Numbered from the stretch's first letter, positions 32,915 to 42,409 are shown. The stretch is DNA of 64,000 nucleotides from Rhodoferax sp. (GCA_024235935.1 JACKLL010000003.1:124001-188000), one strand, 5' to 3'. Numbers and translations are program-made. Notes: a model not told the origin generated them from the sequence alone.

Positions 32915-33685
32915 TCAGTGTCCTCCCGTTCCGAGATAGGCCTCGATGACCTTCTCGTTCTTCTGCACTTCCGCGGGCAGACCCTCCGCAATCTGCTTGC
33001 CGTAGTCGAGCACCGTCACCCGGTCGCACAGACCCATGACGAGTTTCACGTCGTGTTCGATCAGCAAAATGGTGCGCTTGTCGTTGCGGATCTGGTCGAT
33101 CAGCTCCCGCAGCTGCACCTTTTCGGTGGCATTCATGCCGGCGGCCGGCTCGTCCAGCGCAATCAGCTGCGGATCGGTCGCCAGTGCACGGGCGATCTCG
33201 AGCCGGCGCTGGTCGCCATAACTCAACGTGCGCGCCTTGTAGTCGGCCAGCTTGCCGATGCCGACATACTCGAGCAGCTCCTGCGCGCGCTGGGCGATCT
33301 CCTTTTCTTCCTTGACGAACTTGGAGGTGCGGAACATCGCACCGATCAATCCCGAATGGGTTCGGATGTGGCGCCCGACCATGACATTTTCCAGCGCCGT
33401 CATCTCGGCGAACAGGCGGATGTTCTGGAACGTGCGTGCAATGCCGGCCTTGGCCACTTCATGCACGGCGGTGGGCTGGTAAGGTTTGCCGGCCAGCTCG
33501 AACGTGCCGCTGTCGGGCGTGTAAAGGCCGGTGATCACGTTGAAGAACGTGGTCTTGCCTGCGCCGTTGGGACCGATCAGTCCGTAGACCTGGCCCCGGG
33601 TGATCGTGATGCCGACATCGCTGAGGGCCTGCAGGCCGCCGAATCGCTTGGAAATGCCTGCGACCTTGAGAATCGTATCTGTCAT
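32915..33685 (-). CDS. livG: Branched-chain amino acid ABC transporter ATP-binding protein LivG
   Basis: A 256-residue ATPase: Walker A GPNGAGKTT, LivG-type ARTFQNIRLFAEMTALENVMVGRH, signature LSYGDQRRLEIARAL, Walker B LIALDEPAAGMN and switch His in LIEHDVKLVMGLCD. The ATG at 33685 follows the livM stop by ten bases and fits the usual N-terminus (MTDTILKV). With LivF it energises the LivHM channel. Confidence 0.95.
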   Translation of the reverse strand: MTDTILKVAGISKRFGGLQALSDVGITITRGQVYGLIGPNGAGKTTFFNVITGLYTPDSGTFELAGKPYQPTAVHEVAKAGIARTFQNIRLFAEMTALENVMVGRHIRTHSGLIGAMFRTSKFVKEEKEIAQRAQELLEYVGIGKLADYKARTLSYGDQRRLEIARALATDPQLIALDEPAAGMNATEKVQLRELIDQIRNDKRTILLIEHDVKLVMGLCDRVTVLDYGKQIAEGLPAEVQKNEKVIEAYLGTGGH

Positions 33686-33695
33686 TGCGCGGTCC

Positions 33696-34778
33696 TCAGT
33701 TGTTCGCCTGCAGCGACTTGCCATGGTCCGGTGTCGGCCACAAGCCGCGCGGCCGCAACAACATGATGATGATCATGGCCAGCGCAATGAGCAGCTGGCG
33801 CAGGATGGATGCGTCCAGACGGCCACCGGTGAATGCCTGCAGCGGACTGGCAACATAGCGCAGCACTTCCGGCAGCGCAGCCAGCAGCAAGGCGCCCAGC
33901 ACGACGCCGGGCAGATGACCCAGACCGCCGAGAACGACCATCGCCACGATCATCACCGACTCCATCAGTGTGAAAGACTCGGGCGACACGAAGCCCTGAA
34001 ACGATGCGAACAAGGCCCCGCTCACGCCGCCGAACGACGCCCCCATGCCGAATGCCAGCAACTTCAGATTGCGGGTATTGATGCCCATGGCCTTGGCCGC
34101 GATCTCGTCCTCGCGAATTGCCATCCAGGCCCGGCCGACGCGCGACAGCGCCAGCCGATGGCTCAGGATGATGCTGAACACGACCAGGATCAGGAACAGG
34201 TAGTAGTACATCTCCACCGAAGTCAGCTCGAAGCCCATGATCTGGACCGGCCGGGCCAAGTCGACCCCGAAGATCTCGAACGCGTCGATGCCGCTGATGC
34301 CTTTGGGACCATTGGTGATGTTGACCGGATGATCCAGGTTGTTCAGGAACACGCGGATGATCTCGCCGAAACCCAGGGTCACGATGGCCAGGTAGTCACC
34401 CCGCAGCTTCAGCGTAGGTGCGCCAAGCAACATGCCGAACAACGCAGCCACCCCCGCAGCCAGCGGAAGTATCACCAGGATGGGGGTGTGCAGGCCATGC
34501 GGATACATCGCACCTATCCAGGCAAAGGTCTGTGACAGATGCGCCGACGACAACAATGCGTACAGGTACGCCCCGACAGCAAAGAACGCCACATAGCCCA
34601 GGTCGAGCAGCCCGGCATAACCAACGACGATGTTCAGGCCGATGGCCAGCAACACATACAGCAGTGCCGTATCGACGATGCGAACCCAGGCATTGCCGAA
34701 TTGACCGAGCCCCATCGGCAACGCGATCAGCGCAATGGCAGCGACCACATACAGGATCCAGTGATTTTTTTTCATCAT
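33696..34778 (-). CDS. livM: Branched-chain amino acid ABC transporter permease LivM
   Basis: A 360-residue inner-membrane permease with about nine hydrophobic segments. Typical motifs are LLYVLLAIGLNIVVGYAGLLDLGYVAFFAVGAY and the EAA-like loop SRVGRAWMAIREDEIAAKAMGINTRNLKLLAFG. Three clustered start codons exist (34790, 34778, 34775); AGGAG sits five bases before 34778, which is preferred. That ribosome-binding site overlaps the end of livH. Confidence 0.94.
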   Translation of the reverse strand: MMKKNHWILYVVAAIALIALPMGLGQFGNAWVRIVDTALLYVLLAIGLNIVVGYAGLLDLGYVAFFAVGAYLYALLSSAHLSQTFAWIGAMYPHGLHTPILVILPLAAGVAALFGMLLGAPTLKLRGDYLAIVTLGFGEIIRVFLNNLDHPVNITNGPKGISGIDAFEIFGVDLARPVQIMGFELTSVEMYYYLFLILVVFSIILSHRLALSRVGRAWMAIREDEIAAKAMGINTRNLKLLAFGMGASFGGVSGALFASFQGFVSPESFTLMESVMIVAMVVLGGLGHLPGVVLGALLLAALPEVLRYVASPLQAFTGGRLDASILRQLLIALAMIIIMLLRPRGLWPTPDHGKSLQANN

Positions 34779-34786
34779 TTTTCTCC

Positions 34787-35716
34787 TCATGCCCGATCCG
34801 CAACACGCTCACCCATCAAACCGGACGGTCGCAGCGTGAGGATCACGATCAGCACGATGAAGGCAAAAATCTCGGAGTAGTGGCTGCCCAGCACACCACC
34901 GGTGAGGACCCCGATGTAGCCGGAGCCCAGAGCCTCGATCACACCCAGCAGCACCCCGCCGACCACGGCACCGGCCAGGTTGCCGATGCCACCGAACACG
35001 GCCGCCGTGAAGGCCTTCAGGCCGGGCAGGAAGCCCATGGCATGCTGCACCGTGCCGTATTTCATGCCCAGCATGATGCCGGCGATGGCCGCCAGCACGG
35101 CGCCAATGACGAAGGTTGCCGAGATCACCACATCGGGCTTGACGCCCATCAGACCCGCCACGCGCGGGTTCTCGGCCGTCGCACGCATCGCGCGGCCGAG
35201 CGAGGTGTAGTTGACCAGCCAGACCAGCGCAACCAGCAACACCACCGTCAGCGAGAGGATCAGCAGGTCCGTCGGCGAAATCACGGCACCACCAATTTCA
35301 TACGGCGTGACCGGCAGCAGGCTGGGAAAAGGCTTGGGATTCGGCTTCCAGATGATCATGGCCACCGTCTGCAGCAGCAGCGACATGCCGATGGCGGTGA
35401 TCAGCGGCGCCAGCCGTGGCGAGTTGCGCAGCGGCCGGTACGCCACCTTCTCGATCGTGAAGTTCAGCAGAGCCGCAAGTGTGCAAGCCACGGTGGCTGC
35501 AATGATCAGCACCACCCAGCCCGGCATGCCGGGGAATGCCGGTTGCAGCAATCCGGCGACTGTCCAGGCAATCAATGCGCCGAACATCAGCACCTCGCCG
35601 TGGGCGAAGTTGATGAGCTGGATGATGCCGTACACCATCGTATATCCCAGTGCCACCAGCGCGTACACGCTGCCCAGCACCAGCCCGTTGATCATCTGCT
35701 GGAGAAAAATGTCCAT
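34787..35716 (-). CDS. livH: Branched-chain amino acid ABC transporter permease LivH
   Basis: A 309-residue inner-membrane permease: MDIFLQQMINGLVLGSVYALVALGYTMVYGI is the standard LivH start, followed by INFAHGEVLMFGAL and the loop TSLGRAMRATAENPRVAGLMGV. It is the first gene of the operon. The 287-base region upstream, as far as rarA, holds no recognisable gene and must contain the operon promoter; a weak TAGAAT on the minus strand (35839-35844) is the only -10 candidate I noticed. Confidence 0.95.
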   Translation of the reverse strand: MDIFLQQMINGLVLGSVYALVALGYTMVYGIIQLINFAHGEVLMFGALIAWTVAGLLQPAFPGMPGWVVLIIAATVACTLAALLNFTIEKVAYRPLRNSPRLAPLITAIGMSLLLQTVAMIIWKPNPKPFPSLLPVTPYEIGGAVISPTDLLILSLTVVLLVALVWLVNYTSLGRAMRATAENPRVAGLMGVKPDVVISATFVIGAVLAAIAGIMLGMKYGTVQHAMGFLPGLKAFTAAVFGGIGNLAGAVVGGVLLGVIEALGSGYIGVLTGGVLGSHYSEIFAFIVLIVILTLRPSGLMGERVADRA

Positions 35717-36003
35717 GAATGGATGCTCCGGTCTTATTGAAGTTATGTCGTGGTTGAAGGAGGCGCTTGTGGCGCTTCGTCCACCTTCGCAAGAATCGGA
35801 CCAAGAACGGCCGACCCCAAAGGCATCCCGACGCCGCCATTCTACTGACGCAGGCACACGGTCTCGCGCTGCGTGCGACGGGGTTTACCCTTGGGATTTC
35901 GACAGGAAAACGACAGCTGGGCGACCATGCGCAAAGGGCCGGACCGCGGTGTTCCGGCTGCGCCGCTGCATGTTCCAGTTGCGGCCTTGCTATTGCGCCG
36001 CGA

Positions 36004-37308
36004 TCAGGTCTTGCGCGCAGCCTGGTCCAGTTCTCGCAGATGCGCCAGCTTGTCGGCGATCTTCGATTCGACACCACGCGGCACCGGCTGGTACCAACCG
36101 GGCTCCCCCATGCCCTGGGGCAGGTAGCTGACGCCGGCAGCATAGGCCTCGGGCTCGTCATGCGCATACCGGTATTCGCTGCCGTGACCCAGCTCCTTCA
36201 TCAGCGCAGTCGGTGCGTTGCGCAGGTGCACCGGCACTTCGCGCGACTTGTCCTTCTTGACGAAGGCGCGTGCCTGGTTGTAGGCCATGTAGCCCGCATT
36301 GCTCTTGGGCGCCACCGACAGGTAGATCACGGCCTGGGCCAGCGCGAGTTCACCTTCGGGCGAGCCGAGTCGCTCAAACGTGGCTGCTGCGTCGTTGGCG
36401 ATCTGCAGCGCGCGGGGGTCGGCCAGGCCGATGTCCTCCCACGCCATGCGCACGATGCGCCGCGACAGGTAGCGTGCATCCGCACCCCCGTCGAGCATGC
36501 GACAAAACCAGTACAGCGCCGCGTCGGGACTGGAGCCCCGCACCGACTTGTGCAAGGCGGAGATCTGGTCGTAGAAGTTGTCGCCGCCCTTGTCGAAGCG
36601 GCGTGCATTGAGCGTCAGCGCCTTCTCGAGAAAGGCGGCATCGACCTTGTCCAGGCCACTGGCACGGGCTGCCGTGTCGGTCTGCTCCAGCAGGTTCAGC
36701 AGGCGCCGCGCGTCGCCATCGGCATAGCCGACCAGGGTATTGACTGCCGCATCATCGAGTTGCAGATGCGGCAGCTGCCGGGTCTGCGCACGGCGCACCA
36801 GCTGTACCAGTTCCTCGTCGGTCAGGGCCTGCAACACGTAGACCTGTGCCCGTGACAACAAGGCCGAATTGACCTCGAACGAAGGGTTCTCGGTCGTCGC
36901 ACCAATAAAGGTCACCAGCCCCGATTCGACGAATGGCAGCAAACCGTCTTGCTGGCTCTTGTTGAAACGATGGATCTCGTCGACGAACAGAATCGTGCGG
37001 CGCCCTTGTGCCAGATGGTGCTCCGCCTGCTCCATGGCCGCGCGGATTTCCTTGACGCCGGAGAACACCGCCGACAAGGCGATGAAGGCATAACCGAATG
37101 CGCTGGCCGTCAGTCGCGCCAGCGTCGTCTTGCCCACGCCGGGCGGGCCCCAGAGAATCATCGAGTGGGGTTTGCCGGATTCAAACGCCAGCCGCAACGG
37201 TCGACCGGCACCGATCAGGTGGGACTGGCCAATCACGGCATCCAGACTGTCGGGGCGCAGTGCCTCGGCCAATGGCGCCGCCGGCGCGGTATCGAATAGT
37301 TCAGCCAT
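36004..37308 (-). CDS. rarA: Replication-associated recombination protein RarA (MgsA)
   Basis: A 434-residue AAA+ ATPase related to clamp loaders. Walker A GPPGVGKTT is at residues 54-62, Walker B ILFVDEIHRFNKSQQD near 105-118, sensor 1 IGATTENPSFEVN, and the C-terminal tetramerisation region AYNQARAFVKKD and HLRNAPT. It acts at stalled forks, with SSB. It is downstream of lolA on the same strand, the usual ftsK-lolA-rarA order of betaproteobacteria. Confidence 0.95.
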   Translation of the reverse strand: MAELFDTAPAAPLAEALRPDSLDAVIGQSHLIGAGRPLRLAFESGKPHSMILWGPPGVGKTTLARLTASAFGYAFIALSAVFSGVKEIRAAMEQAEHHLAQGRRTILFVDEIHRFNKSQQDGLLPFVESGLVTFIGATTENPSFEVNSALLSRAQVYVLQALTDEELVQLVRRAQTRQLPHLQLDDAAVNTLVGYADGDARRLLNLLEQTDTAARASGLDKVDAAFLEKALTLNARRFDKGGDNFYDQISALHKSVRGSSPDAALYWFCRMLDGGADARYLSRRIVRMAWEDIGLADPRALQIANDAAATFERLGSPEGELALAQAVIYLSVAPKSNAGYMAYNQARAFVKKDKSREVPVHLRNAPTALMKELGHGSEYRYAHDEPEAYAAGVSYLPQGMGEPGWYQPVPRGVESKIADKLAHLRELDQAARKT

Positions 37309-37362
37309 GCGGCATTGCGCTGCCGGCCGGTCGCAGACGACAGGTCATGTCCAGGTTCTCGT

Positions 37363-38013
37363 CTACTGGCGGATCACATCCGCGCCCGCTGGTGGCTTGA
37401 AGTTGAACAGATCGGCCGCCAGCGCCGGATTCGCCTCGGCCTTGGCAAACGTCAGCACCGACCGTTGGCCGAAGCTGTCCAGGATGTCGAGCACCGCCAG
37501 CGTAGGCGCACCGTCGCCCGCGCGCAGGCCGACACGCACTGCCTGCAACTGCCCGTCCTTCGACTTGGGCGTTGCGAGCACCCATTGCAAACCATCCTTG
37601 TCCGGCTCCGACTTGAGCGCATAGTCCTTGCGCAGCGAGGCCAGATCCGGCGCCGAGGCGACCAGCGCGGCCGGCGTTGAACTGAGGACGTCGGCCTGCT
37701 TTCGTGCCGTGACCTGGTTCAGATCCGCGTCGTACATCCACAGCGTCACACCATCGGCAACAATGGTCTGCGCAAAGGGTTTGCGGTAGTCGAAGCGAAA
37801 GCGGTCGGGGCGCGTGAAGGCGAAGCTGCCGCTGGAACTGCGGGTCTTGGGCGTCTCACCCGCGCGCGCGGGCGCCGACACCACCTGGGTGAATTCGGAG
37901 CGACCACTCTTGACGCTCTTGACGAAACGCTCCAGGCTGTCCAGGCCATCGGCCCGGGCCATGGCACATGCCAGCATCAGCGCGGCTGCCAGCAGAATTC
38001 GGTTGCGCATCAT
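37363..38013 (-). CDS. lolA: Outer membrane lipoprotein carrier protein LolA
   Basis: A 216-residue periplasmic chaperone that carries lipoproteins from LolCDE to LolB. The signal peptide covers residues 1-21 (LACAMARA). The mature region has SLERFVKSVKSGRSEFTQVV and the core GSFAFTRPDRFRFDYRKPFAQTIVADG. The ATG at 38013 overlaps the ftsK stop by four bases (ATGA), so translation is coupled; 38010 is an equivalent second ATG. Confidence 0.94.
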   Translation of the reverse strand: MMRNRILLAAALMLACAMARADGLDSLERFVKSVKSGRSEFTQVVSAPARAGETPKTRSSSGSFAFTRPDRFRFDYRKPFAQTIVADGVTLWMYDADLNQVTARKQADVLSSTPAALVASAPDLASLRKDYALKSEPDKDGLQWVLATPKSKDGQLQAVRVGLRAGDGAPTLAVLDILDSFGQRSVLTFAKAEANPALAADLFNFKPPAGADVIRQ

Positions 38014-40355
38014 TCCTCCCTCGTCGGAACCAGGATCTCGCGCTGGCCGCTGCCACTCATTGCGCTGACCAGCCCGGCCTTCTCCATGTCTTCGACCAGT
38101 CGCGCCGCACGGTTGTAGCCGATCTTCAGATGGCGCTGCACCAGCGAGATGCTGGCCTTGCGGTTCTTGAGCACCACTTCGACCGCCTGGTCGTACATCG
38201 GATCCTTTTCACCGCCATTGCCCGGCTCGCCAACGCCATCGGACTCGCCGTCGACGGTGCCGCCCTCGAGCACGCCCTCGATGTAATTCGGCTCGCCCTG
38301 CGTCTTGAGATAGCTCACCACGCGGTGCACTTCCTCGTCACTGACAAACGCACCATGCACACGGATCGGCAGACCGGTTCCGCTGGGCATGTACAACATG
38401 TCGCCCATGCCCAGCAAGGCTTCGGCGCCCATCTGGTCGAGGATGGTGCGGCTGTCGATCTTGCTGCTGACCTGGAACGCGATACGGGTCGGGATATTGG
38501 CCTTGATCAGGCCGGTGATCACGTCCACGCTGGGCCGCTGCGTGGCCAGGATCAGGTGAATGCCGGCGGCACGCGCCTTCTGCGCCAGACGGGCGATCAG
38601 CTCTTCGATCTTCTTGCCCACCACCATCATCAGATCGGCGAGTTCGTCGATGACCACCACGATATGCGGCAGCCGGTCGAGCGGCTCCGGCTCCTCGGGC
38701 GTCAGGCTGAACGGATTGGGAATGTGTTCGCCACGGGCCTTGGCCTCGTCCATCTTGGTGTTGTAGCCGGCCAGATTGCGCACGCCCATCTTGCTCAGCA
38801 GTTTGTAGCGGCGCTCCATCTCGGCCACGCACCAGTTCAGGCCATGGGCCGCCTGGCGCATGTCGGTCACCACCGGTGCCAGCAGGTGCGGAATGCCCTC
38901 GTAGACCGACATTTCGAGCATCTTGGGGTCGATCATCAGCAGCCGAACATCGCGCGCATCGGCCTTGTACAAGAGGCTCAGAATCATCGCGTTGATACCG
39001 ACTGATTTGCCCGAACCGGTCGTACCGGCAACCAGCACGTGCGGCATCTTGGCCAGGTCGGCCACCACCGGGTTGCCGACGATGTCCTTGCCCAGGCCCA
39101 TCGTGAGCATGGACTTGGCCTCGTTGTACACCCGCGAGCCGAGAATCTCCGACAGGCGGATCGACTGGCGCTTGGCATTGGGAAGTTCCAGTGCCATGTA
39201 GTTCTTGCCCGGGATCGTCTCGACCACCCGGATCGACACCAGACTCAGGCTACGCGCCAGGTCCTTGGCCAGCCCGACGATCTGCGAACCCTTGACGCCC
39301 ACCGCAGGCTCGATCTCGTAGCGCGTGATCACCGGCCCCGGCAGGGCCAGCACGACCCAGACCTCGACACCGAAGTCCTTGAGCTTCTTCTCGATCATGC
39401 GGCTGGTCATGTCGAGCATTTCGGGTGACACGGTCTCCTGGCGCACCTGCGCGGCGTCGAGCAGATCGACCTGCGGCAGCTTGCTGTCGAGCATTTCGGT
39501 GAAGAGCGGCTTTTGCCGCTCCTTGGCCACGCGTTCGCTCTTGGGAATGTCGAGCACGACGGGTTCGACCTGCACCGGCGCCGGATGGTGTTCGCGGCTT
39601 TCGACGCGCTCGCCGGTAACCACTTCCTCGCGCTCGCGTGCGGCACGCTGACCCAGCGCCTTGTCCTGCACCACTTCGCGCTTCTTGCGACTGGCCTCGA
39701 TGCGCGTGTGGATCGAAGCGCCGATGCGTTCGGCCACCGTGCCCCAGGAAAAGCGGAATGCCAGCGCCGCTCCGACCAGGCCCACCAGGATGGCGACCAG
39801 GCCCGAGCCGGTAAAACCGAGCCAGCGCAAGGCCGCCGGCCCCATGATGGCTCCCAGCACACCGCCACTGGCGTCGGGCAGACGGGACTCGAAACTGTAC
39901 AGGCGCGTCCACTCCAGCACGCCGCTGGCACAGATCAGCAGCACCAGGCCGAGCCAGAACGTGCCACGGCGCCGCAACCATGGATGGGCATCGGACGTGT
40001 TCTCGGCCGGCGAGGACGCTTGCGCCCCATGGCGCAGCCAGGCGGCCAGCCCCGAAAGCCACGCGCGCAGGCCGATGGCCACCAGCCACCAGACCGAATA
40101 GCCGAAGAGGTAGTAGCTCGCGTCAGCCAGCCAGGCACCCAGCCGCCCCGCGCGGTTGACCAATGCATTGCTGCCACCCGATGTCGACCAGGCGGCATCC
40201 ATCGGCGAGTAGGTCAGCAGGGCCAGAAGCCAGAAGCCGAGCAGCAGTACGCCGGCAAACAAGGCCAGTTCAACGGCAAACCGGCCAAATCCGGAGCTGG
40301 GGTTGCCGGGCCCGGTGGCCCGTGAAGATGTCAGGGTATCAAGAGAGTAAGTCAT
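38010..40355 (-). CDS. ftsK: DNA translocase FtsK
   Basis: A 781-residue division protein. The N-terminal 190 residues hold four transmembrane helices, the linker is short and charged, and the motor domain has Walker A AGTTGSGKSVG near residues 445-455 and Walker B IVVVIDELADLMM. The C-terminal gamma winged helix (MYDQAVEVVLKNRKASISLVQRHLKIGYNRAARL) would read KOPS sites. The length is that of the compact betaproteobacterial FtsK. It segregates chromosome termini at the septum and activates XerCD. Confidence 0.96.
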   Translation of the reverse strand: MTYSLDTLTSSRATGPGNPSSGFGRFAVELALFAGVLLLGFWLLALLTYSPMDAAWSTSGGSNALVNRAGRLGAWLADASYYLFGYSVWWLVAIGLRAWLSGLAAWLRHGAQASSPAENTSDAHPWLRRRGTFWLGLVLLICASGVLEWTRLYSFESRLPDASGGVLGAIMGPAALRWLGFTGSGLVAILVGLVGAALAFRFSWGTVAERIGASIHTRIEASRKKREVVQDKALGQRAAREREEVVTGERVESREHHPAPVQVEPVVLDIPKSERVAKERQKPLFTEMLDSKLPQVDLLDAAQVRQETVSPEMLDMTSRMIEKKLKDFGVEVWVVLALPGPVITRYEIEPAVGVKGSQIVGLAKDLARSLSLVSIRVVETIPGKNYMALELPNAKRQSIRLSEILGSRVYNEAKSMLTMGLGKDIVGNPVVADLAKMPHVLVAGTTGSGKSVGINAMILSLLYKADARDVRLLMIDPKMLEMSVYEGIPHLLAPVVTDMRQAAHGLNWCVAEMERRYKLLSKMGVRNLAGYNTKMDEAKARGEHIPNPFSLTPEEPEPLDRLPHIVVVIDELADLMMVVGKKIEELIARLAQKARAAGIHLILATQRPSVDVITGLIKANIPTRIAFQVSSKIDSRTILDQMGAEALLGMGDMLYMPSGTGLPIRVHGAFVSDEEVHRVVSYLKTQGEPNYIEGVLEGGTVDGESDGVGEPGNGGEKDPMYDQAVEVVLKNRKASISLVQRHLKIGYNRAARLVEDMEKAGLVSAMSGSGQREILVPTREE

Positions 40356-40409
40356 GCAAAAGCCAATTTCCGCGAGCTTACCCCAAGCGCCAAGACGCCC
40401 GCGGCGCGC

Positions 40410-41084
40410 TTAACGCGGCTTGAGGCGGCGATCCTTGATCAGCAAACTGCCGTCTTCACGGGTTTCGACGAAGCCCTGCTCCTCGAAATCCTTCATGACC
40501 CGGCTGACCATTTCGCGCGACGCTCCGACCATCTTGGCGATGTCCTGGCGGGAAATCTTGTCGCGGATCACGCGGACATTGTTTTCATCGGCCGGGGCCT
40601 GCTCCATCAATACGTTGGCGACACGGCCGTACACGTTCATCAGCGCCAGTGACTCGATCTTGCGGTCGGCGCTGCGCAACCGCTGCACCAGGCCCCGCAT
40701 CACGGCGCTGACCGTCGACGTGTTCTCCAGCAGGCAGCGCGTGAACTCCGCGCCGCCGAGCACCAGCGCGTCGGTCTGCACTTCGGCCTCGACCGACGCC
40801 GAATGCGGCTCATGGTCGATCAGACTCATCTCGCCGACATAGTCGCCGGGATGCATGGTGGCCAGAATCACCTCTCGGTCGCGGCGGTCGGTCACGACGA
40901 CGCGTGCCCGGCCTGCCAGGATGATGAACAAAGACTCACAATTCTTGCCTTGTTCGACAAGAAATTCGCCCCGTTTGAAGCGCCGCTTCGTGACAGCCCC
41001 GGCCAGTGACTCTGCCTGGGCCGGGGTCAGCATGGCAAACAGGGGGACTCGTCGTATCAGATCCAGGTTGCTCAACATCGACAT
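40410..41084 (-). CDS. Crp/Fnr family transcriptional regulator
   Basis: A 224-residue regulator: an N-terminal cyclic-nucleotide-binding-like barrel (residues 10-125) and a C-terminal winged helix-turn-helix (SRQDIAKMVGASREMVSRVMKDFEEQGFV). In the cNMP pocket the Glu of GEMSL is kept, but the Arg that contacts the cyclic phosphate in E. coli Crp is replaced by His (EPHSAS), and no FNR-type cysteine cluster is seen, so the ligand is uncertain. AAAGGA lies about seven bases before the ATG at 41084. It is divergent from trxB with a long symmetrical element between them. Confidence 0.88.
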   Translation of the reverse strand: MSMLSNLDLIRRVPLFAMLTPAQAESLAGAVTKRRFKRGEFLVEQGKNCESLFIILAGRARVVVTDRRDREVILATMHPGDYVGEMSLIDHEPHSASVEAEVQTDALVLGGAEFTRCLLENTSTVSAVMRGLVQRLRSADRKIESLALMNVYGRVANVLMEQAPADENNVRVIRDKISRQDIAKMVGASREMVSRVMKDFEEQGFVETREDGSLLIKDRRLKPR

Positions 41085-41125
41085 CCGGTATTCCTTTGGG
41101 GGGATTGGCCGTTTCCTACAATCGG

Positions 41126-41159
41126 TGGCGCTGGTCACAAACGGTTGTGATCGGCGCCA
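41126..41159. promoter_or_regulatory. 34-base nested dyad between crp/fnr-type gene and trxB
   Basis: Two nested perfect dyads share one centre: TGGCGC (41126-41131) pairs with GCGCCA (41154-41159), and TCACAA (41135-41140) pairs with TTGTGA (41145-41150) around ACGG. The symmetry centre is about 58 bases before the crp/fnr-type start and 120 bases before trxB. The TCACAA/TTGTGA arms recall half-sites of Crp/Fnr proteins, so autoregulation or control of trxB is plausible. A TACAAT hexamer at 41117-41122 abuts it. Confidence 0.5.
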
Positions 41160-41262
41160 TCGCCCATATCGTATTGTGAGCGATTCCCTGCAGCGGGTGT
41201 TGGGGGCATCGCCGGCAAAATCGTACACCGTCCCCGAAGCACACCATCCATAGCGAATCACC

Positions 41263-42213
41263 ATGACAACCATCAAGCACGCCCAAGTCCTGATCCTGGG
41301 CTCCGGCCCCGCCGGTTACACCGCCGCAGTGTATGCCGCTCGCGCCAATCTCAAGCCCATGCTGATCACGGGAATCGCCCAGGGTGGCCAGTTGATGACG
41401 ACCACCGACGTCGACAACTGGCCCGCCGACTTCGATGGCGTCCAGGGACCGGACCTCATGCAGCGCTTCCTGCAACACGCCGAACGGTTCAATACCGATA
41501 TCGTGTTCGACCACATCAACAAGGTCGACCTGTCCAAGCGACCGTTCACGCTGACGGGCGACAGCGCCACCTATACCTGCGACGCGCTGATCATCGCTAC
41601 CGGCGCATCGGCCAAATACCTCGGCCTGCCCTCGGAAGCCGCCTTCATGGGCAAAGGGGTCTCGGGCTGCGCCACCTGCGACGGATTCTTCTACCGCGAA
41701 CAGGTCTGCTGCGTCGTTGGCGGCGGCAATACCGCGGTCGAGGAAGCCCTGTACCTGTCCAACATTGCCAGCAAGGTCTACCTGGTGCATCGGCGGGACA
41801 AGTTCAAGGCCGAGGCCATTCTGGTCGACAAGCTGATGGAGAAGGTCGCCGCAGGCAAGATCGTGCTCAAGACGCACCAGACCCTCGACGAAGTGCTGGG
41901 GGACAACTCCGGGGTGACCGGCGTGCGCCTCAAGAGCACGGCCGACGGCAGCACCGAAGAGCTGGCACTGTCCGGTTGCTTCATTGCGATCGGCCACGCC
42001 CCGAATACCGACATCTTCCAGGGACAGCTCGAAATGGCTGGCGGCTACATCGTGACCCAGTCCGGCCTCAAGGGCATGGCGACAATGACCAGCGTCCCCG
42101 GTGTCTTTGCTGCCGGCGACGTGCAGGACCATGTCTACCGCCAGGCCATTACCAGTGCCGGCACCGGGTGCATGGCTGCGCTGGACGCACAGCGATTCCT
42201 GGAACAGGATTGA
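41263..42213 (+). CDS. trxB: Thioredoxin-disulfide reductase
   Basis: A 316-residue FAD/NADPH flavoenzyme that reduces thioredoxin. FAD-binding GSGPAGYTAA is at residues 13-22, the redox-active pair is Cys136-Ala-Thr-Cys139 (SGCATCDGFF), NADPH-binding GGGNTAVEEAL follows, and the C-terminal FAD motif is VFAAGDVQDHVYRQAITSAG. Length and motif order are standard. A good -10 box for the next genes (TATAAT at 42242-42247) lies just 28 bases after its stop. Confidence 0.96.
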   Translation: MTTIKHAQVLILGSGPAGYTAAVYAARANLKPMLITGIAQGGQLMTTTDVDNWPADFDGVQGPDLMQRFLQHAERFNTDIVFDHINKVDLSKRPFTLTGDSATYTCDALIIATGASAKYLGLPSEAAFMGKGVSGCATCDGFFYREQVCCVVGGGNTAVEEALYLSNIASKVYLVHRRDKFKAEAILVDKLMEKVAAGKIVLKTHQTLDEVLGDNSGVTGVRLKSTADGSTEELALSGCFIAIGHAPNTDIFQGQLEMAGGYIVTQSGLKGMATMTSVPGVFAAGDVQDHVYRQAITSAGTGCMAALDAQRFLEQD

Positions 42214-42241
42214 AGTTTTTCGGCATTCAGAACAATCCGCT

Positions 42242-42324
42242 TATAATCCGAGGCTTTACCAAAATTCCCCGCCCGTCGGGGACCATGCGGTAGAACTCTA
42301 GTTACCGCCACCGCAATGGTGGCG
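42242..42324 (+). promoter_or_regulatory. Promoter and structured leader of rpmB-rpmG
   Basis: TATAAT at 42242-42247 is a consensus -10; no good -35 is seen. Between it and rpmB (42410) the leader would form two hairpins: TCCCCG/CGGGGA at 42266-42282 with a five-base loop, and CGCCACC-GCAAT-GGTGGCG at 42306-42324. The roughly 155-base 5' leader is long for a two-gene ribosomal protein operon and could hold an autoregulatory structure. Confidence 0.45.
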
Positions 42325-42409
42325 AGGTGCGGCGAAAGCTGTTAACAAGGTGCGGGACACAATACGGCAAACGCCAGGCTGTCACCGCGCCGATCGATGG
42401 AGTGTCCAG

